From: Mucilaginibacter sp. SG564
GTDB lineage: Bacteria > Bacteroidota > Bacteroidia > Sphingobacteriales > Sphingobacteriaceae
Direction: 5' to 3'
Assembly (NCBI RefSeq): GCF_013149275.1
Contig: NZ_JABGNA010000006.1
Coordinates: forward strand, 414,398 to 478,397
DNA: 64,000 nucleotides
Shown here: piece by piece, positions 23,807-33,285 of the stretch
How the letters are laid out: every line of letters begins with the position of its first letter
Numbering within the stretch: position 1 is the first letter of the stretch
Notes under the pieces: model-generated
Told to the model about the DNA's origin: nothing
The model's input: only the letters and a program-made list of their open reading frames with translations
Databases searched by the model: none
Translations under genes and position numbers: made by a program

Positions 23807-26698
23807 ATGATGTTGAACGCAGACTACCAGGAGAAGTTTCAGTCGAGACATATTGCTCCAAATGAGGCCGATACGGCTAAAATGTTAAAAACCATCGGGG
23901 TAAAATCATTGGATGAGCTTATAGCGCAAACCGTGCCCGACAGGATCCGTTTGAAAGCACCGCTTAATTTACCACCCGCCAAAAGCGAATTTGATTATCT
24001 GAACACTTTAAAGCAAACCGCTTCTAAAAACAAAGTTTTCAAATCGTACATCGGTAAAGGTTATTACGATGTGATTGTACCCGGAGTAATTCAGCGCAAT
24101 ATCCTGGAAAACCCAGGATGGTACACGCAGTACACGCCATACCAGGCCGAGATTGCCCAGGGCCGTTTACAGGCACTGCTCAACTTCCAGACCATGGTGG
24201 TTGATCTTACCGGAATGGAAATTGCCAATGCCTCGTTGCTGGACGAAGGTACTGCCGCTGCCGAAGCGATGTTTATGCAGTACAGTCTGCGTAAAAACAG
24301 CGACGCCAATGTGTTCTTCGTATCTGAGGAACTGTTCCCGCAAACTATTGATATTTTAAAAACACGTTCGGAACCTTATGGTATCGAACTGCAAATAGGT
24401 GATCACCGTACGGTTGAATTAACCGAAAAAATGTTCGGCGCTATTGTACAATACCCTGCCGGTAACGGCGCGGTTTATAACTATGCCGACTTTGCCGCTA
24501 AGGGACATGAAAAAGGTATTAAACTAACCGTTGTTGCCGACATCATGAGCCTGGTGCTGTTAACCCCTCCGGGCGAATGGGGTGCCGATATTGTGGTTGG
24601 TTCTTCACAACGTTTTGGTGTACCAATGGGCTTTGGTGGTCCGCATGCCGCGTTTTTTGCTACTAAAGAAGAGTATAAGCGCTCTATTCCGGGCCGTATA
24701 ATCGGTGTTACTATTGATAGCGCCGGTAATTACGCGCTGCGTATGGCGCTGCAAACCCGCGAGCAGCATATCCGCCGTGATAAAGCGACTTCAAATATCT
24801 GTACAGCGCAGGCTTTGCTGGCTATTATGGCCGGTATGTATGCCGTGTATCATGGTCCGCAAGGGGTTAAATTAATTGCCGAACGTATCCACGGCTTAAC
24901 CGTGCTATTGGCGAAAGCTCTTGGCGAATTAGGTTACGAGCAACTGAACGAATCGTACTTTGATACTTTGAAGTTTGATGTTGCTCATTTAGCTGGTCCT
25001 ATCCATTCAGAGGCGTTAAATAACGAAATGAACCTGAGCTATAACGGTTCGGTAGTGACCATTTCGCTTGATGAAACTACTTCTGTTGAAGATGTTAAAA
25101 CCCTGGTTAGATTTTTTGCCAAAGTAAAAGGTAAATCGCTTACCGATGTGAATATCGACGAGCTGAAAGCTAACCTGCAAACAGTTATTCCAGCTGATCT
25201 GCAACGTCAGTCGGCTTACTTAACCCATGCCATATTCAACACGCACCATTCAGAGCATGAAATGCTGCGTTATATCAAATCATTGGAAACCAAAGATCTT
25301 TCGCTTTGTCATTCCATGATCGCTTTGGGTTCATGTACCATGAAACTGAACGCTACCACCGAGATGGTGCCGGTTACCTGGGCCGAATTCAGCAAGATCC
25401 ATCCATTTGCCCCTGCCGACCAGGTAGGCGGTTATATGCAGCTGTTTGATGAGATCAACAACTGGCTGAGCGAGATCACCGGTTTTGCCGCCATGAGCTT
25501 ACAGCCAAACGCTGGAGCACAGGGCGAATACGCTGGTTTAATGGTTATTCGCGCTTATCACCATGACCGTGGAGATCATCACCGTAACATCGCTTTAATT
25601 CCATCATCAGCACACGGTACTAACCCTGCCTCGGCAGCTATGGCCGGTATGAAGATCGTGGTGGTAAAATGCGACGATAACGGTAACATCGATGTGGCTG
25701 ATATGAAAGCCCGTGCCGAGCAATACAAAGACGAACTGTCCTGCTTAATGGTTACTTACCCATCTACTCACGGGGTATTTGAAGAGTCGATCATCGAGAT
25801 CTGCGATATTATACACCAGAATGGCGGCCAGGTTTATATGGATGGCGCCAACATGAACGCGCAGGTAGGCTTAACAAGTCCGGCCAATATCGGTGCGGAT
25901 GTTTGCCACCTTAACCTGCACAAAACCTTCTGTATACCACATGGTGGCGGCGGCCCTGGTATGGGTCCTATCGGTGTGGCTAAACACCTGGTTCCTTATT
26001 TACCGGGACATGCTGTGGTTGATATCGACAGGGGTAAATCTATCCATGCTGTATCTGCAGCTCCATGGGGTTCGGCTTCCATCCTGATCATATCACATGC
26101 TTATATAGCGATGATGGGCGGCGATGGTTTAACCAATGCCACACGTTACGCTATTTTGAACGCCAACTATATCAAAGCACGCCTGCAGGATCATTACCCG
26201 GTATTATACACTGGAGCCAATGGCCGTTGCGCGCATGAAATGATATTGGATTGCCGCTCATTTAAATCTTTTGGTATTGAGGTGACTGATATCGCTAAGC
26301 GTTTGATGGATTATGGTTTCCACGCGCCAACCGTATCGTTCCCGGTTGCGGGTACGGTAATGGTGGAGCCTACTGAATCGGAGCCTAAGCACGAGTTGGA
26401 TCGTTTTTGTGACGCGATGATCGCCATCCGTCATGAGATTGCTGATGTAGCCGAAGGTGTATCGGATAAAGCCGATAACCCTTTAAAAAATGCCCCGCAT
26501 ACCGCTGCCGTAATTACCGGCAACGAATGGGAGCATAGCTATACCCGCCAGAAAGCGGCATTCCCGCTGCCTTATGTGGCCGCTTATAAATTCTGGCCAT
26601 CTGTAGGCCGGGTTAATGATACCCACGGCGACCGGACGCTGATCTGTTCATGCCCACCGCTGGAAGATTACGCTTTTGAAGAAAGTGTGATTGAGTAA
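23807..26698 (+). CDS. gcvP: Glycine dehydrogenase (aminomethyl-transferring), P-protein
   Basis: 963 residues, full-length fused P-protein. It decarboxylates glycine with pyridoxal phosphate and passes the aminomethyl group to lipoyl-GcvH. The start region reads FQSRHIAPNEADTAKMLKTIG. The PLP lysine is in HLNLHKTFCIPHGGGGPG (Lys706), followed by the glycine-rich loop. GCTMKLNA-like SCTMKLNATTEM and GSCTMK are conserved. No gcvT or gcvH lies nearby, the usual scattered arrangement in Bacteroidota. A consensus promoter lies upstream and a hairpin terminator downstream. Confidence 0.98.
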   Translation: MMLNADYQEKFQSRHIAPNEADTAKMLKTIGVKSLDELIAQTVPDRIRLKAPLNLPPAKSEFDYLNTLKQTASKNKVFKSYIGKGYYDVIVPGVIQRNILENPGWYTQYTPYQAEIAQGRLQALLNFQTMVVDLTGMEIANASLLDEGTAAAEAMFMQYSLRKNSDANVFFVSEELFPQTIDILKTRSEPYGIELQIGDHRTVELTEKMFGAIVQYPAGNGAVYNYADFAAKGHEKGIKLTVVADIMSLVLLTPPGEWGADIVVGSSQRFGVPMGFGGPHAAFFATKEEYKRSIPGRIIGVTIDSAGNYALRMALQTREQHIRRDKATSNICTAQALLAIMAGMYAVYHGPQGVKLIAERIHGLTVLLAKALGELGYEQLNESYFDTLKFDVAHLAGPIHSEALNNEMNLSYNGSVVTISLDETTSVEDVKTLVRFFAKVKGKSLTDVNIDELKANLQTVIPADLQRQSAYLTHAIFNTHHSEHEMLRYIKSLETKDLSLCHSMIALGSCTMKLNATTEMVPVTWAEFSKIHPFAPADQVGGYMQLFDEINNWLSEITGFAAMSLQPNAGAQGEYAGLMVIRAYHHDRGDHHRNIALIPSSAHGTNPASAAMAGMKIVVVKCDDNGNIDVADMKARAEQYKDELSCLMVTYPSTHGVFEESIIEICDIIHQNGGQVYMDGANMNAQVGLTSPANIGADVCHLNLHKTFCIPHGGGGPGMGPIGVAKHLVPYLPGHAVVDIDRGKSIHAVSAAPWGSASILIISHAYIAMMGGDGLTNATRYAILNANYIKARLQDHYPVLYTGANGRCAHEMILDCRSFKSFGIEVTDIAKRLMDYGFHAPTVSFPVAGTVMVEPTESEPKHELDRFCDAMIAIRHEIADVAEGVSDKADNPLKNAPHTAAVITGNEWEHSYTRQKAAFPLPYVAAYKFWPSVGRVNDTHGDRTLICSCPPLEDYAFEESVIE

Positions 26699-26699
26699 A

Positions 26700-26916
26700 A
26701 ATAGATGTGCAGATTTCAGATGTGCGGATGTGCAAATGAAATCTGCTGTTGAATATTAAAATGAGCAGGTGGTTTAAAAACCATCTGCTCATTTTTATTA
26801 ATGACTGAATTAGGGAGTTTTTATACCCGTGAAATCTCATTTACATATCCCAATATCTATAATCTGTACATCTTTGTATCATCTGCACATCCGCACATTT
26901 GCATATCTGCACATTT
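26700..26916. repeat. Quasi-palindrome, GATGTGCAGAT word family, enclosing a terminator
   Basis: Left arm 26703-26735 iterates GATGTGCAGATTTCAGATGT. Right arm 26861-26914 iterates CATCTGCACATCCGCACATT. The gcvP terminator lies between the arms. The same family occurs at 43155-43288. Confidence 0.8.
26761..26800 (+). terminator. Rho-independent terminator of gcvP
   Basis: ATGAGCAGGTGGTTT pairs with ACCATCTGCTCAT around AAAA, followed by TTTTTATT. Confidence 0.88.
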
Positions 26917-27329
26917 ATAATAGTTTCTCTTCTTTTTAGTCATTTACTCTTTTATTGGTCATTTCATTCACTGATTTTTTTTCTGGTATTATTTGTATGT
27001 ATTTTAAAATTTCAATACACCAATAATCTTTTCTTTTGCAATTAAAATGCGATACCGGAGCTTTAAATATTTGATTTTTAGCTTTTTTAACAGTATTTTT
27101 ATTGTTGGAGAAGAAATTTACTAAAGCTTTACTGGGAAAATCCGATACACTTTAGCCTGATGTTTTTGCTGAGAAAAGTGGGTGGGTATAAAATAAACAT
27201 ACCACTTTGAGGTTATTAATACACCCGGTTAAAACAATCCCGGCGTTAACAACTTATAGGAATATAACTTTTTAATTTCACGTAGCGTATAAATACATCT
27301 ATAAAAAGCACATCTATTTTAAATGCCTT
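26917..27329. other. AT-rich spacer without visible gene
   Basis: 413 bases between the repeat element and the receiver gene. No ORF, hairpin or promoter element convinced me; it presumably holds the promoter of the receiver gene. Confidence 0.5.
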
Positions 27330-27749
27330 ATGACCATTAATGATAAACCTGTGAGTGTATTATTAATTGATGATGATGAGATAAATAATTTCATCTCCAT
27401 TAAGTTAATAAAAAAAGCGTTGCTTAATACCGAGATCATGGCATGTTTAAACGGAAAGTTTGCCATTGAGCAGTTATCGGATATACAACGGAAAGATCCG
27501 GAAAAGATGCCCGATTATATTTTGCTGGACATTAACATGCCTATTATGAACGGTTGGGAATTTTTGGACGAATATAAACGCCTGAATATCGACCCGCAAG
27601 GTAAAAGCAAAATTTATATCATTTCGTCATCAGTGTTTAGTAATGATATCAATAAGGCAAAATCATACCCGTTGGTAAAAGATTTTATATCAAAACCCCT
27701 CAACGTCGAAAAAATAAAAGAACTTTTTGAAGTAAGGAACCACAATTAA
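27330..27749 (+). CDS. Stand-alone response-regulator receiver protein
   Basis: 139 residues, a single CheY-like domain with no output domain. Acidic pocket DDDE (Asp14-16), phospho-acceptor Asp67 in LLDINMPIMNGWEF, the Ser switch in IISSS (about 98-101) and Lys122 in SKPL are all present. No sensor kinase is adjacent. Single receivers of this type in Bacteroidota often act in phosphorelays. The stop codon shares bases with that of the convergent MBL gene. Confidence 0.92.
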   Translation: MTINDKPVSVLLIDDDEINNFISIKLIKKALLNTEIMACLNGKFAIEQLSDIQRKDPEKMPDYILLDINMPIMNGWEFLDEYKRLNIDPQGKSKIYIISSSVFSNDINKAKSYPLVKDFISKPLNVEKIKELFEVRNHN

Positions 27750-28513
27750 GCGGGCTCAACTTTAAAATGTTCATCATTACGCGTTACCTTACCCATAGCG
27801 AATGATTTAGCATGATAAAACAGGCAGATCCATCCTTCAGCGGCTGCCTTTTTTCCATACTCTTCGCGTAACTGCATCGCCTTACGGCCATCCATATCAT
27901 ATTTAGCGATAAACTTTCTGATCAGCTGCTCAGGTTCGGGCAGTTCATCACCTCCAAAAAGCACTTTTTTACCTTCCAGTTCAATCCAGAAAACCTGGTG
28001 ATAAGGGCAGTGCCCGCCCGAGTGCTCATACCTGATGCCGGGCTGTAATTCGCCGCTGCCTTCCACAAAAGCAATATTGACTCCGCGGAGCGCCTCGAAT
28101 ATTTCTTTATGATAGGATGAGGATTTGCCCGCCAGACCGGTTTCCCATTCCTGGCGTTGTATCACGTGCTTTGCCTGCGGAAAGCTGGGCTCCAATTTGC
28201 CAGCCCGCTCTACAACCAAACCACCGGAGTGGTCATAATGCAGGTGCGACATCAACACCAGGGTAACATCCTCCGGGTCAAAACCTGCATTGCGTATATT
28301 TTGGTGCAGCAGTAATTCATCGCGTGTATCTTTAAAACCCAGCCCGGTATCCAGCACAATCAGGTCATTGTCAGTTTTGATCAGGAAGGGGTTAACGTGG
28401 ATAAATAGTGATGCGGGGCGATCTTTGGGATTGTCGGTTTGCGGGTCAAAAGGAATAAATTTTTTGGTAGCATCAACCGAATAAGAGCCCTCACCTAACG
28501 CGAAAATTTCCAT
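27746..28513 (-). CDS. MBL-fold metallohydrolase
   Basis: 255 residues. The zinc motif reads HLHYDHSGG, with ivLDTGLGF before it and YEHSGGHCPYHQVFWIE and LFGGDELP later, giving the full set of metallo-beta-lactamase-fold ligands. Similar proteins include lactonases and glyoxalase II-like enzymes; it could be an acyl-homoserine-lactone-lactonase-like enzyme but nothing fixes the substrate. No signal peptide, so cytosolic. Confidence 0.88.
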   Translation of the reverse strand: MEIFALGEGSYSVDATKKFIPFDPQTDNPKDRPASLFIHVNPFLIKTDNDLIVLDTGLGFKDTRDELLLHQNIRNAGFDPEDVTLVLMSHLHYDHSGGLVVERAGKLEPSFPQAKHVIQRQEWETGLAGKSSSYHKEIFEALRGVNIAFVEGSGELQPGIRYEHSGGHCPYHQVFWIELEGKKVLFGGDELPEPEQLIRKFIAKYDMDGRKAMQLREEYGKKAAAEGWICLFYHAKSFAMGKVTRNDEHFKVEPA

Positions 28514-28518
28514 AGTGA

Positions 28519-28614
28519 AATAGTATCAAGTAGCCAGTATCAAGTATCACGACAAAATCTTTTTTCAAGTATTCAAAAATCTTGATACCTGATACTCGCT
28601 ACTTGATACTAACT
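28519..28614. repeat. Quasi-palindrome, AGTATCAAGTAG word family
   Basis: Left arm AGTATCAAGTAGCCAGTATC then AAGTATCA; right arm 28580-28612 TCTTGATACCTGATACTCGC then TACTTGATACT. The same words are at 37610-37681 and 44734-44860. Confidence 0.85.
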
Positions 28615-28619
28615 ATAGT

Positions 28620-28627
28620 TATCTTTA
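28620..28627 (+). promoter_or_regulatory. -7-like box TATCTTTA before recJ
   Basis: Lies 20 bases before the recJ ATG at 28648, the same distance as at pepP and the HesB-type gene. Confidence 0.4.
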
Positions 28628-28647
28628 CTGTTTTTATTTGCAAATGT

Positions 28648-30345
28648 ATGAATAAACGCTGGACGGTAAGGGATAACGCTGATCATGAAGTAGTCAAAAA
28701 ATTAGCTGCCGACCTGAATATTGATGCCGTTTTGAGTACCCTGCTGGTTAACAGGGGTATAAGCACATTTGATGAAGCCCGTTACTTTTTCAGGCCCGAT
28801 ATCCTGCACCTGCATGACCCATTCCTGATGAAGGATATGGAAAAAGCTATAGAACGTATTGAAGATGCCATAGCCGCCGGCGAAAAAATACTGGTGTTTG
28901 GTGATTATGATGTGGATGGCACCACTGCCGTTGCTACGGTATATAGCTTTTTTAAGGATCGTTACGAAAACCTGGAGTATTATATCCCCGATCGTTATAA
29001 AGAAGGTTATGGGATTTCAACCCAGGGCATTGATTATGCGGCCGATAATGGTTTTACCCTCATCATAGCGCTCGACTGCGGTATTAAATCGGTTGATAAA
29101 ATTGAGTATGCCAATACCCGGGGAGTTGATTTCATTATCTGTGATCACCACCTTCCGGGTGCCGAACTACCTGCAGCCGTAGCCATACTTGATCCTAAGC
29201 GGAATGATTGCGAGTACCCTTATAAAGAGCTTTCGGGCTGCGGTATTGGCTTTAAGCTGATACAGGCTTATGCCGAAACACATGATATACCCTTTGAAGA
29301 GGTCGCCCGTTATCTTGACCTGGTGGCTATCAGCATATCCTGCGATATTGTACACATCACCGGCGAAAACCGTACACTGGCCCATTTTGGCCTGCAAAAG
29401 ATCAATACCGATCCGTGCATGGGTGTAAAAACCCTGGTGGAGATTGCCGGCAGAACAGGCAGCCTGACCATATCAGATGTGGTGTTTTTGTTGGGCCCCC
29501 GTATTAATGCCGCCGGGCGGATAGATGACGCCAAACACGCGGTTGAACTATTGATAGCCTGCGACGAAAAACTGGCCCGCGAGAAAGGTATGATGATCAA
29601 TACCCATAACGCCGAACGTAAAGGGCACGACGTGGATATTACCGGCGAGGCTTTAAATATGATCGATAGTGATGCAGAACTGATCAGCCGTAAATCAACC
29701 GTGGTTTTTAACGAGCATTGGCATAAAGGGGTTATCGGTATTGTAGCATCGCGTCTTACCGAAAAATATTACCGGCCAACCATTGTGCTTACCCGCTCCA
29801 ACGGGTATGTAGCAGGCTCGGCCCGGTCGGTATTGGGATATGATCTTTATGAGGCACTTTGCGAATGTAAGGATCTGCTGATACAATTTGGCGGCCACAA
29901 ATATGCAGCTGGCTTAACTATGGAGCCCGAAAACGTGGAAGCTTTTAAAGCGCGCTTTGAAGAAGTGGTGAGCGCTACCATATCGCCCGAACAATTGATA
30001 CAGCAGATACAAATTGACGCCGAATTACGTTTAAGCCAGATAGAACCCAAATTTTTCCGGATCCTGAACCAGTTTGCACCGTTCGGGCCCGAAAATATGG
30101 CGCCGGTTTTTATCAGTAAAAATGTGTATGTTAACGGCAATGCCGCACTGGTAGGTTCGGCTCATATCAAAATGTCGGTAATGCAGGAAGGCTCGGCCGC
30201 TTTTGATTGCATCGCCTTTAACCATGGCGAATATCTGTCGCAGTTAAAGCCGGGCGTGCAATTTGATATTTGCTATACCATTGAAGAAAACGTGTGGCGC
30301 GAAAGACGTACTATACAATTGAATATAAAAGGAATAAGGGTTTAA
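28648..30345 (+). CDS. recJ: Single-stranded-DNA-specific exonuclease RecJ
   Basis: 565 residues from MNKRWTVRDNADHEVVKKLA. An upstream in-frame ATG at 28582 would translate the repeat element (DTRYLIL) and is rejected. DHH phosphoesterase motifs: DYDVDGT (from Asp86), DCGIKS, CDHHLPG (Asp166-His168). GPRINAAGRIDDA, the DHHA1 domain with GGHKYAAGLT, and the C-terminal OB-like domain complete the family. It degrades single-stranded DNA 5' to 3' in recombination and mismatch repair. Confidence 0.97.
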   Translation: MNKRWTVRDNADHEVVKKLAADLNIDAVLSTLLVNRGISTFDEARYFFRPDILHLHDPFLMKDMEKAIERIEDAIAAGEKILVFGDYDVDGTTAVATVYSFFKDRYENLEYYIPDRYKEGYGISTQGIDYAADNGFTLIIALDCGIKSVDKIEYANTRGVDFIICDHHLPGAELPAAVAILDPKRNDCEYPYKELSGCGIGFKLIQAYAETHDIPFEEVARYLDLVAISISCDIVHITGENRTLAHFGLQKINTDPCMGVKTLVEIAGRTGSLTISDVVFLLGPRINAAGRIDDAKHAVELLIACDEKLAREKGMMINTHNAERKGHDVDITGEALNMIDSDAELISRKSTVVFNEHWHKGVIGIVASRLTEKYYRPTIVLTRSNGYVAGSARSVLGYDLYEALCECKDLLIQFGGHKYAAGLTMEPENVEAFKARFEEVVSATISPEQLIQQIQIDAELRLSQIEPKFFRILNQFAPFGPENMAPVFISKNVYVNGNAALVGSAHIKMSVMQEGSAAFDCIAFNHGEYLSQLKPGVQFDICYTIEENVWRERRTIQLNIKGIRV

Positions 30346-30348
30346 GTT

Positions 30349-30464
30349 AAGTCAAAATTAAAAATTCAAAAGTCAAAAATTGATCGGCTTTTGGAGTGTA
30401 CATGTAAGTTGAAGCTTAAGTTGGAAACGTGTTTTTTGACTTTTGACTTTTGACTTTTGAATTT
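30349..30464. repeat. Quasi-palindrome, AAAAGTCAAAAGTC word family
   Basis: Left arm GTCAAAATTAAAAATTCAAA then AGTCAAAA; right arm 30431-30464 has three tandem GACTTTT words ending TGAATTT. The element lies between recJ and lptB. The word also occurs at 15170-15193 and 61209-61235. Confidence 0.8.
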
Positions 30465-30469
30465 ACAAC

Positions 30470-31210
30470 ATGATATTAAGAGCAGACCATTTAGTAAAAA
30501 AATATAAGCAGCGCACGGTTGTTAACGATGTATCGTTTGAGGTATCACAGGGCGAAATTGTAGGTTTGCTTGGGCCTAATGGTGCGGGTAAAACCACATC
30601 GTTTTATATGATCGTGGGTTTGATAAAACCTAACGAGGGTGTTATTCACCTGGATGATCAGGATATCACCCAGGACCCTATGTACCGCCGGGCACAAAAG
30701 GGTATCGGTTACCTGGCACAGGAGGCCTCGGTATTCCGGAAGCTTTCTGTTGAAGACAATATCAAGGCGGTACTGGAAATGGGTAAAATGACCACGGAGC
30801 GCCAACGCGATAAACTGGAAGAACTGATTGATGAGTTCAGTTTACATAAGGTGCGCAAAAACAGGGGCGACCTGTTATCGGGCGGTGAACGCCGCCGTAC
30901 CGAAATTGCCCGAGCCCTGGCTGCTGAGCCCAACTTTATTTTACTGGATGAACCCTTTGCCGGTGTGGATCCGATTGCGGTTGAAGAGATCCAGTCGATG
31001 GTAGCCAAGTTAAAGCACCGCAACATAGGTATCCTCATCACCGACCACAACGTACAGGAAACCCTATCCATCACCGACCGTGCTTACCTGCTTTTTGAAG
31101 GTAAGATACTGGAATCGGGCGTTCCGGAAGTATTGGCCGAAAATGAAATGGTACGTAAGGTATATCTGGGTGCAAATTTTGTTTTGAAAAGAAAAGTATT
31201 CCCTCAATGA
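30470..31210 (+). CDS. lptB: LPS export ABC transporter ATP-binding protein LptB
   Basis: 246 residues, single nucleotide-binding domain. Walker A GPNGAGKTT (35-43), Q-loop YLAQEASVF, signature LLSGGERRRTEIARAL, Walker B FILLDEPFAGVDP and switch ITDHNV are all present. The ERRR signature variant and FAGVDPIAVEEIQ are LptB hallmarks, which separates it from the branched-chain amino-acid LivG family. With LptFG it extracts lipopolysaccharide from the inner membrane. LptFG are not in the window. Confidence 0.96.
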   Translation: MILRADHLVKKYKQRTVVNDVSFEVSQGEIVGLLGPNGAGKTTSFYMIVGLIKPNEGVIHLDDQDITQDPMYRRAQKGIGYLAQEASVFRKLSVEDNIKAVLEMGKMTTERQRDKLEELIDEFSLHKVRKNRGDLLSGGERRRTEIARALAAEPNFILLDEPFAGVDPIAVEEIQSMVAKLKHRNIGILITDHNVQETLSITDRAYLLFEGKILESGVPEVLAENEMVRKVYLGANFVLKRKVFPQ

Positions 31211-31365
31211 TAGAGTCAGGAATCAAGAGCCAAGAATCAGGAAAATAATAATACGCTTAGTAAGAGTTTTTCTCGTCTTGATTCTTGACTCTTACTATCT
31301 TGCCTCTAAAATTGTTTTATTTTTTTCCTATCTTGACTCTTGATTCTTATATCTTGATTCTCCCT
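31211..31365. repeat. Quasi-palindrome, CAAGAGTCAAGAATCAGG word family
   Basis: Left arm GAGTCAGGAATCAAGAGCCA then AGAATCAGG. There are two right blocks, 31274-31303 and 31328-31365, of TCTTGATTCTTGACTCTTA and similar words. The word also occurs at 61466-61532 and 58526-58558. Confidence 0.8.
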
Positions 31366-31369
31366 ATCT

Positions 31370-32893
31370 ATGACGATCTTTAACTCCGTATTTACCTGGT
31401 TCATGAAAAAGCGTATCCACCAGATAGAGCTTTTTATGAAGTACCCTAATGAGGTGCAGGAGGAGTGGTTTGAACAACTAATATCGGGCGCCGAAAGCAC
31501 CGAATGGGGCCGCAAATACCAGTATAAAAGTATCGAAAACCTCAATCAGTTTAAAGAACGGGTACCCATACAGAACTATGATACGCTTAAGCCTTATATC
31601 GAGCGTATGCTTATGGGCGAAAAAAATGTATTGTGGCCCTCAGAGATCCGCTGGTTTGCCAAGTCATCGGGAACTACTAACGACAGGAGCAAGTTTATCC
31701 CCGTGAGTGAGGAAGCGCTGGAAGAATGCCATTTTAAAGGCGGTAAGGATTTGCTTACTATTTATTTTAATAACCAGCCCAATGCCCGCATGTTCACCGG
31801 GAAGATATTGACATTGGGCGGCAGTCACCAGATGAGCCAGCTGAGTGCCGATACTTCATTTGGCGATCTTTCGGCCGTGATTATGAAAAACCTGCCCCTT
31901 TGGGCCGAGTTTCACCGCACGCCCGACCTGGACATAGCCCTGCTGGAAAACTTTGAAGAAAAAATTGAAAAGATAGCTCAGGCCACCAAGGATGTAAATG
32001 TAACCAGCATCAGCGGGGTGCCTACCTGGAACCTGGTGCTGTTTAAACGTATACTGGAAATTACCGGCAAAAAAAACCTGCTCGAAGTATGGCCAAACCT
32101 GGAGATGTACTTTCATGGGGCGGTTAATTTTACCCCATATCGCGAGCAGTTTAAAACGCTGATCCCGAGTGATGACATGTATTACCTGGAGAACTATAAT
32201 GCCTCAGAGGGCTTCTTTGGCATTCAGGATACTAAAGAGCCGGGTGATATGCTGCTGATGCTGGATTATGGTATATTCTACGAGTTTTTGCCACTGGAAA
32301 ACCTGCACGACGAGTATCCTAAGACGCTTACACTGGACGAGGTAGAGCTTGATAAGAACTACGCGCTTATTATAACTACCAACGCCGGTTTGTGGCGATA
32401 TATGATCGGTGATACCATTAAATTTTCGTCACTTTCCCCCTTCCGCATCCAGGTAACCGGGCGCACCAAACATTACATCAATGCCTTTGGCGAAGAGGTG
32501 ATCATTGACAATGCCGAGCGCGCCCTGGAAGAGGCCTGCCGCCAAACCGGCGCCATCATTAAAGAATACACAGCGGCACCGGTTTATTTTAATGGTAACG
32601 ACTGCGGGGCGCACGAATGGATCATTGAATTTGAAAAGAAACCCGCCGAGTTTGAACGTTTTGTAGATCTGCTGGATGAAACCCTGCGCCGCATCAACTC
32701 CGACTATGACGCCAAACGTTTTAAAGACATGGCCCTGCGCCGACCTATTGTTCGTCGTGCCCCCGAAGGCACTTTCTTCAACTGGATGAAAGAAAAGGGT
32801 AAATTGGGTGGTCAGCATAAAGTACCCCGCCTGGCCAACAACCGCGAATACATTGACGCCATTTTGAAAATGATGGAACCGGTGGGGAGTTAG
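31370..32893 (+). CDS. GH3 auxin-responsive promoter family protein
   Basis: 507 residues, full length for bacterial GH3 proteins. The ATP/AMP-binding signatures SSGTTNDRSKFIPVS, YNASEGFFGIQD and LWRYMIGDTIKF match the firefly-luciferase-like adenylating fold of GH3 acyl-acid amido synthetases. Plant members conjugate amino acids to hormones; the bacterial role is not established. Preceded by a word-repeat element, so it is probably a separate transcript from lptB. ITGRTKHYINAFGEEV-like VTGRTKHYINAFGEEV is the conserved hinge. Confidence 0.92.
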   Translation: MTIFNSVFTWFMKKRIHQIELFMKYPNEVQEEWFEQLISGAESTEWGRKYQYKSIENLNQFKERVPIQNYDTLKPYIERMLMGEKNVLWPSEIRWFAKSSGTTNDRSKFIPVSEEALEECHFKGGKDLLTIYFNNQPNARMFTGKILTLGGSHQMSQLSADTSFGDLSAVIMKNLPLWAEFHRTPDLDIALLENFEEKIEKIAQATKDVNVTSISGVPTWNLVLFKRILEITGKKNLLEVWPNLEMYFHGAVNFTPYREQFKTLIPSDDMYYLENYNASEGFFGIQDTKEPGDMLLMLDYGIFYEFLPLENLHDEYPKTLTLDEVELDKNYALIITTNAGLWRYMIGDTIKFSSLSPFRIQVTGRTKHYINAFGEEVIIDNAERALEEACRQTGAIIKEYTAAPVYFNGNDCGAHEWIIEFEKKPAEFERFVDLLDETLRRINSDYDAKRFKDMALRRPIVRRAPEGTFFNWMKEKGKLGGQHKVPRLANNREYIDAILKMMEPVGS

Positions 32894-32897
32894 ATTC

Positions 32898-33220
32898 GTC
32901 GGCCGGAGGCCGGGTTATAACTGTCACTCGGCAGGAGCCCACAGGTGTTGGGAAGAAGAAAAAGTTGTCATTTCGACGAGGTACGAGGAGAAATCTTATA
33001 CGTCGAGATAAGCAAATCGTACAAGATTTCTCTTCGCCCTCCTGCCCAGACCTCAGCGCTTCTGCTCATCGAAATGACAACGTTTGGTATAAATTTATGT
33101 CTTCCCAACACCTGTGGGCTGGAGCCGAGCGATTGCTTGCGCTTTTTTGTTTCATGATATGATGTGCTGTCGCTCGGCTCCAGCCGAGTGACCGATATTA
33201 CCCGGCCTCCGGCCGATAGC
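32898..33220. repeat. Three-layer nested palindrome, about 320 bp
   Basis: The outer arms begin CGGCCGGAGGCCGGGTTATA and end TACCCGGCCTCCGGCCG, with CACTCGGC/GCCGAGTG. The middle arms are GCCCACAGGTGTTGGGAAGA (about 32937) and TCTTCCCAACACCTGTGGGC (about 33100-33120). The inner arms are TTGTCATTTCGACGAGG (about 32967) and ATCGAAATGACAA (33068-33080), with AGAAATCTTATACG/CGTACAAGATTTCT inside. No gene is present; ORFs here are repeat artefacts. Confidence 0.88.
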
Positions 33221-33225
33221 AAAAA

Positions 33226-33262
33226 CACAAAAAAAGCCCTGCATAAACAATATACAGGGCCC
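33226..33262 (-). terminator. Rho-independent terminator of dnaA
   Basis: On the minus strand GCCCTGTATA pairs with TGCAGGGC and is followed by TTTTTTT. Confidence 0.85.
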
Positions 33263-33285
33263 ATAGTAATATGATAATAGGTCAG

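Noticed and set aside
32945..33264. Three ORFs of 65-98 codons between the GH3 gene and dnaA
   Set aside because: All fall inside the nested palindrome; no recognisable protein features.
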